Made by a program: the position numbers and the translations under genes
From: AP-15 sp035503615
Lineage (GTDB): Bacteria; Pseudomonadota; Alphaproteobacteria; ATCC43930; CGMCC-115725
Length of the DNA stretch: 64,000 bases
Assembly (NCBI GenBank): GCA_035503615.1
Contig: DATJTI010000027.1
Coordinates: forward strand, 6,253-70,252
Direction: 5' to 3'
Notes under the pieces: model-generated
Database searches by the model: none
What the model was told of the DNA's origin: nothing
Seen by the model: only the letters and a program-made list of their open reading frames with translations
Part shown: positions 35,813 to 44,873 of the stretch, piece by piece
How the letters are laid out: each line of letters opens with the position of its first letter
Numbering within the stretch: the stretch's first letter is position 1

Positions 35813-37024
35813 CTAGATCGCGCGGGCGTGACGCAGCCGTGCGATCTCGGCGGTGTCGTAGCCGAGTTCGCCGAGGACGGCATCGGTATCCTGCCCCATC
35901 TCGTGCGGCGGATGCTCGATCGACGCTCCGCCATGGGCGAGCTTGAACGCGGCGAGCGGCACGCCGAGCGGGCCGCCAATCCCCGGCACGTCCTCGAAGT
36001 GATGAAAGACCCCGCGGCCCGCGAAATGCGGGTCGGCGAGCGCCTCCGCCATGCTGCGCACCCGCGCCGCCGGCACGTGGCGCGCCTGAAAATAGGCTTC
36101 CCACTCGTCCGCGGTCCTGGTCTTGATGATCTCGGCGATGATTTGCGCTTCGTGCGCCCGATCGGCGATGCGCGCCTCATTGTCGGTCTTGATCATGTCG
36201 GGCCGTTCGACCGCGCGCCAGAACCGCGCCTGCTGGCGGATATTGCTGGCGCCGATCATGACCATGCCATCTTTCGCATCATAGGCGCTGTTGGTCGCGA
36301 AAGGCTGCTTGTTGCCGTGCGGCCGCGGCGCGGTGCCGTTGCGAAAATACCCGGTCACCAGCGAGGCCTGCATCATCATCGCGACCCCCAGCATCGCGAG
36401 GTCGATATGCTGGCCTTTGCCGGTGCGCTCGCGCTGAAACAGCGCCGCGGCGAGCGCGAAGGCGCCCATCGTGCCGGTGGCGTAGTCGACTGCCGGTACG
36501 CCGACCTTGATCGGGTTGACCTCCTCGGTGCCGGTCCCGGCCATGATGCCGGAGGTGGCCTGGATCACGTGGTCATAGGCAGTCTGCTGGCACCGCACGC
36601 CGTCCTGCCCAAACGCCGAGATCGAGCAGTAGATCAGCCGCGGGTTGATCTTCAGCATCGCCTCGTAGCCGAGCCCCAACGCCTCGAACGCACCGGGCCG
36701 GTAGTTCTCGACCAGGATATCGGAGCGGGCGACCAGCTTTTTCAGAATCTCCCGCCCCGCCACGCTTTTCAGGTCGAGCGTGATCGAGCGCTTGTTCGAG
36801 CCCTGGGTCAGAAACGAGGTCCCCATGTTGCGCCGGTTCAGCGCGCGGTCGGTGCCGGTCTCGCGGCTCTGGTCCGGCTCGTCCGGATGCTCGACCTTGA
36901 TCACATCCGCACCCAGCACGGCGAGCTGATAGGCGGCGAACGGCCCGGCCAGCACATGGGTGATGTCGATGATGCGAATGCCCTCGAATGGCCGGGCGAA
37001 TGGCCGGGCGAACGGTCGGGTCAT
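35813..37024 (-). CDS. CaiB/BaiF CoA-transferase family protein (class III)
   Basis: A 403-residue enzyme that moves CoA between acids. The opening GIRIIDITHVLAGPFAAYQLAVLGADVIKVE and DLKSVAGREILKKLVARSDILVENYRPG are family signatures; the catalytic Asp lies in QQTAYDHVIQATSG near residue 150. C-terminal RVRSMAEALADPHFAGRG fits the second domain. The first residues (TRPFARPFARPF) come from a 12-base tandem repeat, so the precise start may vary in length between strains. The serine hydrolase at 37189 is divergent. Acid substrates unknown. Confidence 0.93.
   Translation of the reverse strand: MTRPFARPFARPFEGIRIIDITHVLAGPFAAYQLAVLGADVIKVEHPDEPDQSRETGTDRALNRRNMGTSFLTQGSNKRSITLDLKSVAGREILKKLVARSDILVENYRPGAFEALGLGYEAMLKINPRLIYCSISAFGQDGVRCQQTAYDHVIQATSGIMAGTGTEEVNPIKVGVPAVDYATGTMGAFALAAALFQRERTGKGQHIDLAMLGVAMMMQASLVTGYFRNGTAPRPHGNKQPFATNSAYDAKDGMVMIGASNIRQQARFWRAVERPDMIKTDNEARIADRAHEAQIIAEIIKTRTADEWEAYFQARHVPAARVRSMAEALADPHFAGRGVFHHFEDVPGIGGPLGVPLAAFKLAHGGASIEHPPHEMGQDTDAVLGELGYDTAEIARLRHARAI
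36986..37021 (+). repeat. 12-base tandem repeat at the start of the CoA-transferase gene
   Basis: Three units GAATGGCCGGGC, GAATGGCCGGGC and GAACGGTCGGGT at 36986-36997, 36998-37009 and 37010-37021. They encode the RPFA triplication at the protein N-terminus and lie just inside the start codon. Confidence 0.85.
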
Positions 37025-37188
37025 CGGCGGCGCTCCTCGAAACCGGGATCAAGTCGGCCGCATCGTGACATCCGCATCGGGCGAAAGCAAAGTGTTAGAC
37101 GGTGACAGCGTCGGTTCGCCGGTCGCTTTTACCTGGCCGGGCCGTTATGCTCGCCACCCGATTGCCCGGCTCGGAGAGGAGGATGCGG

Positions 37189-38442
37189 ATGAAGCCCGAA
37201 ACCGTAGGAATGTCTTCGGCGCGGCTCAGCCGGCTCGACGAAGTCATGAAGCGCCGCTACGTCGACGGCGGCTATCTGCCGGGCCTGCTGACCCATGTCT
37301 ATCGCCGGGGGCATCTCGTCCATACCGGGCTGTGCGGCGAGATGGATATCGAGCGCGGCCGGAAGATGCGCGAGGATGCGATCTTCCGTATCTATTCGAT
37401 GTCGAAGCCGATCACCGCCGTGGCGCTGATGATGCTGGTCGAGGAGGGGCTGATCGGTCTCGACGACACGGTTCACAGCCATATCCCGGCCTGGAAGGAT
37501 CTTGCCGTCTATGCGAGCGGCATGCCTTCGCTGCTCCCCGACGCCGCACCCCTCTACCTGACGACGCCCGCCCTGCGGCCGATGAAGGTTGTCGACCTCG
37601 CGACCCACACCTCCGGGCTGACCTACGGCTTTATGAACCGAACCGCTGTGGACGCCGCCTATCGACGCGCCAAGATCACCGACCGTGCGACCCCGGGCGG
37701 GCTGCCGGAGATGATCGACCGGCTGGCGGCGATCCCGCTCGATTTTTCGCCCGGCACCGCGTGGAACTACTCGGTGGCGATCGACGTCCTCGGCTACCTC
37801 GTCGAGAAATTGTCCGGCATCAGTTTCGGCGAGTTCCTGCGCACGCGGCTGTTCGAGCCGCTCGGCATGAGCGACACCGCGTTCCACGTCCCTGCGGACA
37901 AGGTCGAGCGGTTCACCTCCTGCTATCAGCCGGAAGGTGGGGGAAGCGGGCTCCGGTTGCAGGACGACGCGCGTGCGAGCACTTATGCCGAGCCGCCAAA
38001 GCTCGAATCGGGTGGCGGCGGCCTCGTCTCGACCGCCCATGATTACCTGCGCTTCTGCCGGATGATGCTGAACGGCGGCACCCTCGACGGGGTGCAGGTG
38101 CTGAGCCCGAAGACGGTGGCGCTGTTCAGCCTGAACTACCTGCCGGGTGGGCGGGAGATCGCCGATCTGGCGCTGCCGGGAATGTTTAGCGAGTCAGGGT
38201 ATGCCGGGGTCGGCTTTTCGCTCGGCTGCGGCGTCAATATCGATGTCGCCAGGACGCGGCTGCCGGGCTCGCTCGGCGAGTATTTCTGGGGCGGTGCGGC
38301 GGCGACCGCGTTCTGGATCGACCCCAGGGAGGATCTTTCGGTCGTGTTCATGACCCAGGTGATCGGCAGCCCGGCCCGGCTCACCCTGCGCCGCGATCTG
38401 CGCACGCTCGTCTATGCGGCGATGACCGAATCCTTCGCATAG
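37189..38442 (+). CDS. Serine hydrolase of the class C beta-lactamase/esterase EstB family
   Basis: A 417-residue protein. GAGAGGAGG precedes the ATG at 37189 (a second ATG at 37183 is too near). The nucleophile motif SMSK is at residues 70-73, the second motif YSV in AWNYSVAIDVLGYL near residue 190, and a Gly-rich third motif region lies toward the end (FWGGAAATAFWIDP). No signal peptide is seen, so it is probably cytoplasmic and acts as an esterase or peptidase rather than on antibiotics. DUF1653 follows 26 bases later. Confidence 0.9.
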   Translation: MKPETVGMSSARLSRLDEVMKRRYVDGGYLPGLLTHVYRRGHLVHTGLCGEMDIERGRKMREDAIFRIYSMSKPITAVALMMLVEEGLIGLDDTVHSHIPAWKDLAVYASGMPSLLPDAAPLYLTTPALRPMKVVDLATHTSGLTYGFMNRTAVDAAYRRAKITDRATPGGLPEMIDRLAAIPLDFSPGTAWNYSVAIDVLGYLVEKLSGISFGEFLRTRLFEPLGMSDTAFHVPADKVERFTSCYQPEGGGSGLRLQDDARASTYAEPPKLESGGGGLVSTAHDYLRFCRMMLNGGTLDGVQVLSPKTVALFSLNYLPGGREIADLALPGMFSESGYAGVGFSLGCGVNIDVARTRLPGSLGEYFWGGAAATAFWIDPREDLSVVFMTQVIGSPARLTLRRDLRTLVYAAMTESFA

Positions 38443-38468
38443 CCGGCGCATAGCCGGATGGGACGCGC

Positions 38469-38822
38469 ATGGCCTATGACATTCCGCCACCGGAAATGCT
38501 GCCCGAGCCGGGCTATTACTACCATTTCAAGCACGATCCGGCGGGACCGGTGAACAATTACGCCTATTACATCTACGGTGTCGGCCACCACACCGAGGAC
38601 GACTGCCGTGCCGAGGATGCGTTCATGCAGGTCTACCGGCCGTTATACGAGACGGCCTACGCCTATCGGCATGGCGGGCTGTTTGACCTGCGCCCGCTGC
38701 ACATGTTCTTCACGCCGGCCGAATGGCACGGGGAAAAGGTGCCGCGTTTCACCCGGATCACTGACCCGCAAATCATCACGCAACTGGCGGCGATCAAGGC
38801 CCGGATGTATCCGAACCCGTAG
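38469..38822 (+). CDS. DUF1653 family protein
   Basis: A 117-residue cytoplasmic protein. GYYYHFKHDPAGPVNNYAYY, VGHHTEDDC, VYRPLYE, GLFDLRPLHMFF and RFTRITDP match the DUF1653 family (beta-barrel fold of unknown function; shorter versions are about 70 residues). It lies 26 bases after the serine hydrolase on the same strand and its last 29 bases overlap the end of the convergent molybdoenzyme gene. Confidence 0.85.
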   Translation: MAYDIPPPEMLPEPGYYYHFKHDPAGPVNNYAYYIYGVGHHTEDDCRAEDAFMQVYRPLYETAYAYRHGGLFDLRPLHMFFTPAEWHGEKVPRFTRITDPQIITQLAAIKARMYPNP

Positions 38823-41112
38823 GCGGGTCGAAGGCCCTGATCGGCGGCAACGGGCCGTCGAAGCGCTCGATTTCGACGAGCGCCAGCTGGCCGGTGCAGC
38901 CCTGTGCCAAACGCGAGGTGCCGGCGTCGCGGGTCAGCACGTTGGGGTTGCCGTGCACGCAGAACGGCCGGCCTGCCGCAGGGTCCTCGGGGTCGTACCA
39001 GGCTCCGGTCGCGAGTTGGACGACACCCGGACGCAGCGCCTCGCTCAGCACCGCCCCGGCAAGACAGGCACCGCGATCGTTGTAGAGCCGCACGATATCG
39101 CCCTCGCCGATGCCGCGCGCGGCGGCGTCCTGCGGATGGATGCGCACCGGCTCTCGCCCATCGATCTTCGCGGCAAGGCTGGTGGCGCCAAAATCGAGCT
39201 GGCTGTGCAGTCGGGTCCGCGGCTGGTTGGCGATCAGCTGCAACGGGAATCGGGCGGCGGCCGGCGTGCCAAATCCTTCCTCGGGCGGCAGCCATGTTGG
39301 ATGGCCGGGGCAGTCGGGGTAGCCGAAACCGCCGATCGTCGCAGAGGCGATCTCGATCTTTCCGCTCGGTGTCGGCAGGGGTGCGGCCTCGGGGTTGCGG
39401 CGGAAGTCGCGGATGATGCCGCCATCCTCCGGGCGAACCGGCAGAACCAGCTCGCCATCCTCCCAGAACTGCACGAAATCGGGCGCGTTGACGCCGCCTT
39501 CGGCGAGCGCGCGGCGGGTCGGCTCGTAGATCTGTTCGAGCCACTGCCGGGCGGTGCGGCCTTCGGTGAAGGCTTTGGCAAAGCCGAGCCGTTCGGCGAG
39601 CGCGGTGAAGATGTCGTATTCGTCGCGCGCTTCCTCATAAGGTTCGACGACGCGGTGCATCGCCACGATCAGCGGATCGCCGGCGGCGGCGCCGATGTCC
39701 TCGCGCTCGAGGGTGATCGTCGCCGGCAGCACGATGTCGGCATGGCGCGCGGTCGCGGTCCAGACTGAATCATGCACGATCACCGTGTCCGGGCGGGCAA
39801 AGCCGCGCCGCAGCCGGCCGAGATCCTGATGGTGGTGGAACGGGTTGCCGCCCGCCCAATAGAGGAGCCGGATGTCGGGATAGGTGAGCCGCCGGCCGTC
39901 ATAGTCGAATTTCTTGCCGGGATGCAGCAGCATGTGGCAAATGCGCGCGACCGGAATGAAGTCGGCGACGCTGTTGCGGCCGATCGGCACGGTCGGCAGC
40001 GGCACCGCCAAGGGCGGCTTGCCGGTATTCGAGGTCGAGCCTAGCGCATAGGCGAAACCGCAACCTTCGTGCCCGATCCGGCCGAGCATCGCCGCCAGCA
40101 CCACCCCCATCCACAGCGGTTGTTCGCCATGCTCGGCGCGTTGCAAGGATTGTGAGCAGGTGACGAGCGTGCGCCGGCCGACGCAGCGCCGGGCGAGTGC
40201 CACAATCTCGCCGGCGTCGAGACCGCAGATCACGGCTGCCCAGGCGGGATCCTTCGGCTGACCGTCGCCGCGACCGAGGAGGTAGTCCTCGAACACCTCC
40301 CAGCCGACACAATACCGGTTGAGAAAAGCGCGGTCGTGCAACCGCTCGCCGACCAGCGCATGCGCCAGGCCCAGCATCAGCGCCACGTCGGTGCCGGGAC
40401 GGATCGGATGCCACACCGCCTCGACAAAATCCGGCAGATCGTCGCGCAGCGGGCCGACCAGATGGAATTCGGCGCCGCGTTCGCGCGCTGCACGCAAATT
40501 GCCGCGGGCGACGTGCCCGCTCGTGCCGCCGCCGCCGACATCGTTGTTTTTGAGCGCCATGCCGCCAAAGGCCAGCACCAGCTCGCTCGCGGCGACGAGT
40601 TCGGCCCAGCTGACGTTGTTGCCGGCGACCGCGGATTGCGGGCCGATCACATGCGGCAGGATCACCGTTGCCGCCCCCGAGCTGTAGCTGTTGACCGACC
40701 GGACATAGCCGCCGGCACAGTTCAGGAAGCGATGCAGCTGGTGCTGGGCGTCGTGAAAGCGCCCCGCACTGGCCCAACCATAGGAGCCGCCGAACACCGC
40801 GCGCGGTCCGTGCGTAGCATAGATGCGGCGCAATTCGCCGGCCACATGATCGAGTGCTGCAGGCCACGAGACCGCGACAAATTCATCGCTGCCGCGCCGG
40901 TCATCGGGTCCGGGACCCTGCTCGATCCAGCCGCGGCGGATCACCGGCCGCGCGATCCGCGCCCGGTGTGATGCCGAGGCCGGGATATTGCCGAGCAGTG
41001 CCGATGGGTCGGGGTCGCGCGGGTGCGGCATGATCGTGATCTCGCGTCCCCGCGCCGCAACCGAAAAGGCTCCCCAATGTGAACTGTGCGGCACGCCCGA
41101 CGATCTGTTCAT
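38794..41112 (-). CDS. Molybdopterin oxidoreductase of the BisC/TorA/DMSO reductase family
   Basis: A 772-residue molybdo-bis-MGD enzyme without an N-terminal iron-sulfur motif. The likely Mo ligand is S144 in NSYSSGAATVILPH; GGSYGWASAGRFHDAQ and HFNGWV-like contexts are replaced by family-typical LLYWAGGNPFHHHQDLGRL, and ADIVLPATITLEREDIG marks the third domain. No signal peptide is present, which favours cytoplasmic biotin- or methionine-sulfoxide reductase (BisC) over periplasmic TorA. The ATG at 41112 is tentative; a frame extension upstream includes a 21-base duplication. No cytochrome partner is adjacent. Confidence 0.9.
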   Translation of the reverse strand: MNRSSGVPHSSHWGAFSVAARGREITIMPHPRDPDPSALLGNIPASASHRARIARPVIRRGWIEQGPGPDDRRGSDEFVAVSWPAALDHVAGELRRIYATHGPRAVFGGSYGWASAGRFHDAQHQLHRFLNCAGGYVRSVNSYSSGAATVILPHVIGPQSAVAGNNVSWAELVAASELVLAFGGMALKNNDVGGGGTSGHVARGNLRAARERGAEFHLVGPLRDDLPDFVEAVWHPIRPGTDVALMLGLAHALVGERLHDRAFLNRYCVGWEVFEDYLLGRGDGQPKDPAWAAVICGLDAGEIVALARRCVGRRTLVTCSQSLQRAEHGEQPLWMGVVLAAMLGRIGHEGCGFAYALGSTSNTGKPPLAVPLPTVPIGRNSVADFIPVARICHMLLHPGKKFDYDGRRLTYPDIRLLYWAGGNPFHHHQDLGRLRRGFARPDTVIVHDSVWTATARHADIVLPATITLEREDIGAAAGDPLIVAMHRVVEPYEEARDEYDIFTALAERLGFAKAFTEGRTARQWLEQIYEPTRRALAEGGVNAPDFVQFWEDGELVLPVRPEDGGIIRDFRRNPEAAPLPTPSGKIEIASATIGGFGYPDCPGHPTWLPPEEGFGTPAAARFPLQLIANQPRTRLHSQLDFGATSLAAKIDGREPVRIHPQDAAARGIGEGDIVRLYNDRGACLAGAVLSEALRPGVVQLATGAWYDPEDPAAGRPFCVHGNPNVLTRDAGTSRLAQGCTGQLALVEIERFDGPLPPIRAFDPPTGSDTSGP

Positions 41113-41149
41113 GACGGCGCTGATAGGAGCCGGCGGGCGGCGGGTCAAG

Positions 41150-41191
41150 CCGTTGTCTCGGCAGCACCGGCCGTTGTCTCGGCAGCACCCG
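41150..41191 (+). repeat. 21-base tandem duplication upstream of the molybdoenzyme gene
   Basis: CCGTTGTCTCGGCAGCACCGG at 41150-41170 is followed by an almost identical copy at 41171-41191. It lies 40-80 bases ahead of the chosen start codon on the minus strand, where a promoter or leader would be. Confidence 0.85.
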
Positions 41192-41284
41192 GTTGTGGCC
41201 GGCTCACCGGGCGATCGGGATCGGGCGCGCACGCAAGCGGCCGCGCCCTGGCGAGGCGCCGTCTCCGGTCCGGCGCACGGATGG

Positions 41285-41656
41285 CTAGCCGAGCGCCAGC
41301 AATGCCGACAACACTACGAGACCCGCAATCGCTAACCCGGCATGGACGCCGATAAGCGCACCGTTCGGCCGCCTGCGCCGCCAGCGAACGGCGGCGATCG
41401 TCAAGCCCAGCAATAGCGCGAGCGCCAGCAGCACGGCGCTGGTGCGACCAAAGCCGGTGGTGCCCATCGCATGCTGGCGCGGCATATGGTCGAGATCGAC
41501 CAGCAAAATGGCGAGCCCGGCGGCGCCGATCACGCCATGCAAAACCGCCAGCGCCGACTGTGCGGATGCCGGGCGGGCGGCGCGCAGATGAACGACCGCC
41601 AAGGCCATCCCGCACAGGCCGGCCACGCACAGGATGGCGAAGGAGAGCTTGATCAT
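41285..41656 (-). CDS. Small integral membrane protein, function unknown
   Basis: A 123-residue protein with four hydrophobic segments (about 4-24, 38-56, 70-88, 100-120), the first LSFAILCVAGLCGMALAVV. The ATG at 41656 is preferred to upstream in-frame codons since family-like hydrophobic text begins there. A short basic loop (RWRRRRP) follows the third segment. I recognise no named family. It stands 129 bases ahead of the molybdoenzyme repeat, on the same strand, with no clear link. Confidence 0.6.
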   Translation of the reverse strand: MIKLSFAILCVAGLCGMALAVVHLRAARPASAQSALAVLHGVIGAAGLAILLVDLDHMPRQHAMGTTGFGRTSAVLLALALLLGLTIAAVRWRRRRPNGALIGVHAGLAIAGLVVLSALLALG

Positions 41657-41854
41657 CGTTTGCGCTGCTGTGCGCCGGCCCTGATCAGGCGGCTGCAACC
41701 CGGCCCCTCTCGGCCGGGCCCGGCGGTCCTCGTCGCTGCGAGCGAGATTGCCACGCGCCGCGGCATCGCCAAAGGCGGCTCTGAGCGGCATGCCTGCGAC
41801 AAATCAGACTCCGCCAGTCGGGATTTCGATCGATCGGAATAGCCGGCGCTTGGT

Positions 41855-41970
41855 CGTGCTGCTGAAAACCCGGTCATGCTTCCGAAAACCCAGACGTGCT
41901 TCCGAAAACCCAGACGTGCTTCTGAAAACCCGGTCGTGCCTGAAAACCCGGCGGTGCTTCTGGAAAGACG
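41855..41970 (+). repeat. 20-base tandem repeat, about six copies
   Basis: Units of the form CGTGCTTCCGAAAACCCAGA begin at 41855, 41875, 41895 and 41915 (20 bases each), followed by two shortened copies of 18 bases at 41935 and 41953. The second and third are the most alike. There are no spacers between units, so it is a slippage array and not a CRISPR. Confidence 0.9.
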
Positions 41971-42071
41971 TTGGGGCCAGATGCGGGTGATCTCTCCGGG
42001 TCCTGAAAGTCCTGGACGCCACCGGTGCCGTTCTGACGAAAATCGGGACGACAATCGCACCCTATCCTGAA

Positions 42072-42098
42072 TTAACCATAAATCTTAGAGAAGTTAAC
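42072..42098 (+). promoter_or_regulatory. Candidate CtrA-binding region upstream of sciP
   Basis: TTAACCAT at 42072-42079 equals the known CtrA half-site of alphaproteobacteria, and a second TTAA lies in GTTAAC at 42093-42098. The spacing between the two TTAA words (18 bases) is not the canonical seven, so only the half-site match is strong. It is within an AT-rich patch about 170-190 bases before the sciP start. Confidence 0.4.
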
Positions 42099-42264
42099 GA
42101 TCAATATTGTAGATAATTTACTTTTTATTGCGTTATTTGGATACCGACACAGCACGCTCGAACGTTCGCCGCAACGCGGTTGAACGTCAAACTGTGACCT
42201 CGAACACGGCTGGGTACAAGCAATCAACGCAGTCGGTCCGGAATTATCCAGGTCATGCAGCAAT

Positions 42265-42615
42265 ATGAGAACGACATTACGGCCGCCGCCGGCGCGCCGG
42301 CCAGCCGCAGCGAGGCGATCGTTGAGCGCGCTCGCGCCGGCTCTTTGGAGCGCTGTTGATCCGGTCCGCACGATGGCCGACCTGCCACCTCCGGACATCA
42401 AGCGCTGGACCATCCGCCGTAAGGCTGCGGTCGTCACCGCGGTCGCGGACGGGACGCTGACCCGCGAGGAAGCCTGTCGGCGCTACCAGCTGACCGAAGA
42501 GGAATTCGCGAGCTGGCAACTGGCCTTCGAAACGCACGGTTTGCCGGGTCTGCGCTCGACGCGGCTGCAGCAATATCGCAGCCCCGGCGCGCGCCGCCGC
42601 AGGACGGATCGCTGA
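42265..42615 (+). CDS. sciP: SciP-like (DUF1153) CtrA-inhibitor family protein
   Basis: A frame of 116 residues whose second half is the DUF1153 helix-turn-helix: LPPPDIKRWTIRRKAAVV, then LTREEACRRYQLTEEEFASWQ and LRSTRLQQYR. SciP in Caulobacter blocks CtrA-dependent transcription in G1 and its gene is itself under CtrA. The usual protein is about 90 residues. An in-frame ATG at 42373 (MADLPPP) would give 80 residues; the ATG at 42265 gives a longer Arg/Pro/Ala-rich lead without family similarity, so the start is uncertain. A repeat array follows the stop. Confidence 0.82.
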   Translation: MRTTLRPPPARRPAAARRSLSALAPALWSAVDPVRTMADLPPPDIKRWTIRRKAAVVTAVADGTLTREEACRRYQLTEEEFASWQLAFETHGLPGLRSTRLQQYRSPGARRRRTDR

Positions 42616-42662
42616 GCGCCCGGCCGATGACCCGATGACCCGCCCGGCCGATGACCCCCACG

Positions 42663-42726
42663 ACTGATGACCCGCACCACTGATGACCCGCACCACTGAT
42701 GACCCGCACCACTGATGACCCGCACG
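42663..42726 (+). repeat. 16-base tandem repeat, four copies
   Basis: ACTGATGACCCGCACC occurs at 42663-42678, 42679-42694, 42695-42710 and 42711-42726 (last base changed). Related GATGACCC words extend the region back to about 42627. It lies downstream of sciP and encodes nothing recognisable. Confidence 0.95.
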
Positions 42727-42851
42727 ACCCATGGCCCGCCGCATTCCCTGGTCGCGCGCTGATGCCAGCATTTCGTGGCGGTGGGGGTGCCGGCACCGCA
42801 TCAGCATGGTCATCGACCGGGTGTACCCCGGAAACCGGGAGAACAGCGGGG

Positions 42852-44240
42852 CTACCCGCGAATCTCGGCGAGACGGCGTGGCACCGATGAGGCGGACGCG
42901 CCGGTTGTGGAGGTCGTGCGGTCGCGGACGGCCATGGCCGCGACCAGTGCCACGAGCGCGGCCGGGATCAGCGGGCCGATCGGCAGATGCGAGGCTGCGG
43001 CAATGCCGCGCGGGTTGAGGCTCAATACATAGAGTGCGGCCAGCACCATGCCGCCCCATTCGGGCAGCCGACACTTCCCATCGCTGCGCAACAGCCAGGC
43101 GGCGGCAACCCCGGCCAGCAGCAGATCATAAAACAGCGCCAGCGGCACCGCGATCAGGGTCGCGGCGGCGAGGCTCGCCGCCCGGAGTGGCAATGGGCGG
43201 TTGCGGCTCCAGACCCAGGCGACGAAACCGGCGGCAGCCAGGGTTGCGCCGGCCTGCACCGCGTAGGCGACGGACGGAGCGGCGCCGAGCAGGCGGGCGG
43301 CGCCGAACGGGGTTACAAAGCCGTCGAACGAGATCTTCCCAGAGACATAGACGGCCGGAGATGCGGCGATTGCGGTCAAGAAGGCGCGCCATGTCGTCGG
43401 GCCGAAAACCGCCAGCGACAGCAGGCAACACCCGATCGCGCTGGCGCCAGCCGCGATGAATGCACGCCACCGCCTACCGCTGACCAGCGCCACGGGCACC
43501 AAGAGGGCAAGATGCGGTTTGCAGCACAGCGCGCCGAACAGCGATCCGGCGAGAAGAGGGCGCCGATCGATCAGCAATGTCGCGGCGCCGAACAACCCGG
43601 CAGTCAGAAATCCGTTCTGGCCGAAGCCGACCGTCCACAGCACCGGCGGAAACGCCAGCAATGGCACCAGCGCGGCCCAGCCGCGCCGGCCGAGAATCCG
43701 GAGCATGACCGGGATATAGAGAGTAAGCGTCGCCGCCTCGAAGGTCACGAAGGCGGCGAGATAAGGCAGCCGGGCCAAAGCGGCGCAGACCAGCAGAAAC
43801 ACCGGCGGATAATAAAAGAAATTGTACGAGATGCCCGGCTGGGTGGCCCGCTCTTCGGCGGCGTAGTGTGCTGATTTATTATAGGCAAGCGCGGGGGTGC
43901 CGGCGTCGGCCAGGCGTCCAGCAGCGTAAAAACTGACGAAATCGGTGCTGGTCGGTTTCGCCAGCGGAACGATTAGGCCGTGGGTCCCCGCGACAAAAAA
44001 CAGAAACCCGGCGAGTTCGAGGACCAGCAATAGGGCGCTGAGTGAGACCGCGCGGCGCCGGCCGAGGAGCGGGCGCACCGTGCCGGGCGCAGCAGCTCCG
44101 AGCGATGGCGGCCCGATCTCTCTGGTAACGACGCTCAGCGGGGCGCTGCCGTCGCACTCGGCGCCGGCGCGGTGGTGCCGCCAACGGGAGGCGAGAGCGG
44201 CCCTCGCCGGATCGGCCTCGCGTCGTCCGCCGATCGGCAA
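42852..44240 (-). CDS. GT87-family (DUF2029) membrane glycosyltransferase-like protein
   Basis: Up to 462 residues with about ten membrane segments. The text after the first helix (FLFFVAGTHGLIVPLAKPTS, TDFVSFYAAGRL) and FYYPPVFLLVCAALARLPY with FGQNGFLTAGLFG and SLFGALCCKPHLALLVPVAL match the GT87 family of polyprenyl-phosphate-sugar dependent mannosyltransferases. The frame begins at a TTG (44240); a GTG at 44078 is an alternative start closer to the first helix. It lies three bases from the stop of a Flp pilin gene on the same strand, so it may glycosylate pilus or envelope parts (inference). Confidence 0.85.
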   Translation of the reverse strand: MPIGGRREADPARAALASRWRHHRAGAECDGSAPLSVVTREIGPPSLGAAAPGTVRPLLGRRRAVSLSALLLVLELAGFLFFVAGTHGLIVPLAKPTSTDFVSFYAAGRLADAGTPALAYNKSAHYAAEERATQPGISYNFFYYPPVFLLVCAALARLPYLAAFVTFEAATLTLYIPVMLRILGRRGWAALVPLLAFPPVLWTVGFGQNGFLTAGLFGAATLLIDRRPLLAGSLFGALCCKPHLALLVPVALVSGRRWRAFIAAGASAIGCCLLSLAVFGPTTWRAFLTAIAASPAVYVSGKISFDGFVTPFGAARLLGAAPSVAYAVQAGATLAAAGFVAWVWSRNRPLPLRAASLAAATLIAVPLALFYDLLLAGVAAAWLLRSDGKCRLPEWGGMVLAALYVLSLNPRGIAAASHLPIGPLIPAALVALVAAMAVRDRTTSTTGASASSVPRRLAEIRG

Positions 44241-44243
44241 TCC

Positions 44244-44393
44244 TCACACGCTCCCGGCGATGTTGCTGAATGTCGTGCTGAGGCTGGTGCCGAGCAGCTG
44301 CGAGGCGACGATGCAGACGACCGCGACCAGCCCATACTCGATCGCTGTCACACCGCGGTCGTTGTCGAGCAGTCGAACGATTTGGCCGATCAT
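44244..44393 (-). CDS. Flp/Fap-type pilin subunit (third in transcription order)
   Basis: A 49-residue prepilin: short basic-acidic leader MIGQIVRLLDNDRG, then TAIEYGLVAVVCIVASQLLG and a small polar tail. The TAIEY motif with Glu five residues into the hydrophobic helix is the hallmark of Flp pilins processed by TadV-type peptidase. AGGAGG lies seven bases before the ATG at 44393. Closest in the window to the pilin at 45203. GT87 follows immediately. Confidence 0.9.
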   Translation of the reverse strand: MIGQIVRLLDNDRGVTAIEYGLVAVVCIVASQLLGTSLSTTFSNIAGSV

Positions 44394-44873
44394 CCCGATC
44401 CTCCTGTGCTTGCGATGGTGGGCAAAGTATGAGCGAAAGCTTGACCGGGACTTAATACTCGCGGACGTGCCTCCGCCGCAGCCGAGCGACGGCATAGATC
44501 GGAAGCCGTGCGGCGAGCGGAGCTGGGATCGGTATTTGCCGCAGCAATGCGTCGGCGCGACCAGAGCCATGCCATCCCCGAAGCGATGTGAGCTCTCCGC
44601 GGGTTGGCGCGCCACCGGTGCAACGCCGCCAACCGGCATCGGGAAGAAAAGCGGTGCATCCGGATGTCCCGGGCCGGACGGCGCGGATCGAGGAGCCGTG
44701 GCCAAAGAGCCGGAATCAGCAACAGCAGATCGGCAACGGCAAAGGAGCTGACGGGCGGAGGAGCCGGCGAAAAACGAGAGCAAGCCGTCGCATCGGCAGA
44801 CAGCACCCCATCGCATTCTCGATGGCGCCGCAGTTCCAGATGCCGATGCGCTGTTCGAAATGCCGATGCAACG
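44394..44873 (-). other. 480-base spacer between pilin genes, no gene seen
   Basis: The region between the second and third pilin genes has long open frames on both strands but none with protein-like text or recognisable motifs; no TadV peptidase or secretin fragment could be read. The repeat ATGCCGATGC appears twice near 44840-44870. Confidence 0.5.

Larger units (their letters stand above)
41657..42264 (+). other. 608-base region without a gene: tandem repeats and AT-rich leader before sciP
   Basis: Three parts. At 41657-41854 there is ordinary GC-rich spacer. At 41855-41970 lies an array of about six 18-20-base repeats. From about 42060 to 42140 the DNA turns strongly AT-rich, with a TTAACCAT box and GTTAAC, in sharp contrast to its surroundings. 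The frames crossing the region have no protein character. Confidence 0.7.

Noticed and set aside
41855..42726. Possible CRISPR arrays at 41855-41970 and 42663-42726
   Set aside because: The repeats are 16-20 bases and follow each other with no unique spacers, and no cas gene is nearby. They are simple tandem arrays.
44394..44873. A prepilin peptidase (TadV/CpaA) between the pilin genes
   Set aside because: A short hydrophobic run (LLLLIPALWP) is visible in one frame but the catalytic Asp motifs of the peptidase are absent.
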